64,000 bases of DNA from the NCBI RefSeq assembly GCF_004016525.1, contig NZ_SACJ01000014.1:47659-111658 (forward strand), in the 5' to 3' direction. The first letter of the stretch is position 1; each line of letters opens with the position of its first letter. Below, piece by piece: positions 63,916 to 64,000 of this stretch. The notes under the pieces are model-generated. The model did not search any database. It had not been told where the DNA came from and saw nothing but the letters and a program-made list of their open reading frames with translations. Both the position numbers and the translations under genes were made by a program. This DNA is from Flavobacterium sufflavum. GTDB lineage: Bacteria > Bacteroidota > Bacteroidia > Flavobacteriales > Flavobacteriaceae.

Positions 63916-64000
63916 GAAAGGCGACGACATACTCTCCCACATAACTGCAGTACCATCTGCGCAGGCGGGCTTAACTACTCTGTTCGGGATGGGAAGAGGT
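63916..64000 (-). rRNA. rrf: 5S ribosomal RNA, 3' part (continues beyond the right edge)
   Basis: The reverse complement reads CCTCTTCCCATCCCGAACAG, then AGTTAAGCCCGCCTGCGCAG, ATGGTACTGC and GTGGGAGAGTATGTCGTCGC, the conserved 5S core and 3' helix. About 85 bases of the normal ~110 are inside the window; the exact 3' end is uncertain by a few bases. Confidence 0.95.

Overview
The window looks like a chromosomal segment of a Flavobacterium-type Bacteroidetes. It is AT-rich. It has SusC/SusD pairs, hybrid two-component regulators, an ECF-sigma/FecR/TonB-transducer set and Bacteroidetes-style promoters (TAnnTTTG near -7), and Shine-Dalgarno sequences are not apparent. The last 85 bases are the 3' part of a 5S rRNA on the minus strand. 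No species name can be fixed from the sequence alone.

Positions 1-46002 hold a large multi-part polysaccharide utilisation locus (PUL), almost entirely on the minus strand. Read in transcription order (high to low coordinates) it contains: (a) 46002-36884, an operon of CE12-type acetylesterase, SGNH esterase, GH115, GH28 and GH2, with its own terminator; (b) a small cupin gene and a hybrid two-component system (HTCS); (c) 31530-24666, ECF sigma factor, FecR anti-sigma, SusC with STN domain, SusD; (d) 24052-12713, a tandem GH43 protein, GH51, LacZ-like GH2 and two further GH43-like proteins; (e) 11921-3010, a GntR-type regulator, a second SusC/SusD pair, an alginate-lyase-superfamily lipoprotein and a TIG-domain surface lipoprotein; (f) 2846-1, a broken GH97 gene, a second alginate-lyase-superfamily paralogue and the start of an intact GH97. 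A second HTCS (46497-50159) and a plus-strand GH42 (53121-55217) belong to the same theme. The enzymes point to a plant pectic polysaccharide with arabinose, galactose, uronic acid and acetyl groups (rhamnogalacturonan I with arabinan/arabinogalactan side chains is the best guess). This is inference from families, not proof.

From 50 kb on the window becomes ordinary: OsmC, a DUF1961 protein, a PNPOx-like protein and an NTF2-like protein, then GH42. Next comes a three-gene module (short-chain dehydrogenase, four-helix membrane protein, AraC regulator) that lies between inverted repeats and ends in a structure resembling an integron attC site. The right end is core genome: NAD(P)HX dehydratase, a DUF155 protein, gcvT, yebC, a MATE transporter and the 5S rRNA.

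The most notable signals beyond plain genes are these. Two copies of a roughly 145-bp promoter-upstream element with matching internal spacing precede units (d) and (e). The broken GH97 carries a frameshift that falls exactly on a GGAT tetranucleotide tract and is repaired on paper by removing one unit. The attC-like hairpin overlaps the stop codon of the AraC gene. A possible pseudoknot leader lies ahead of the OsmC gene. Several long perfect hairpins and dispersed repeats lie between genes.
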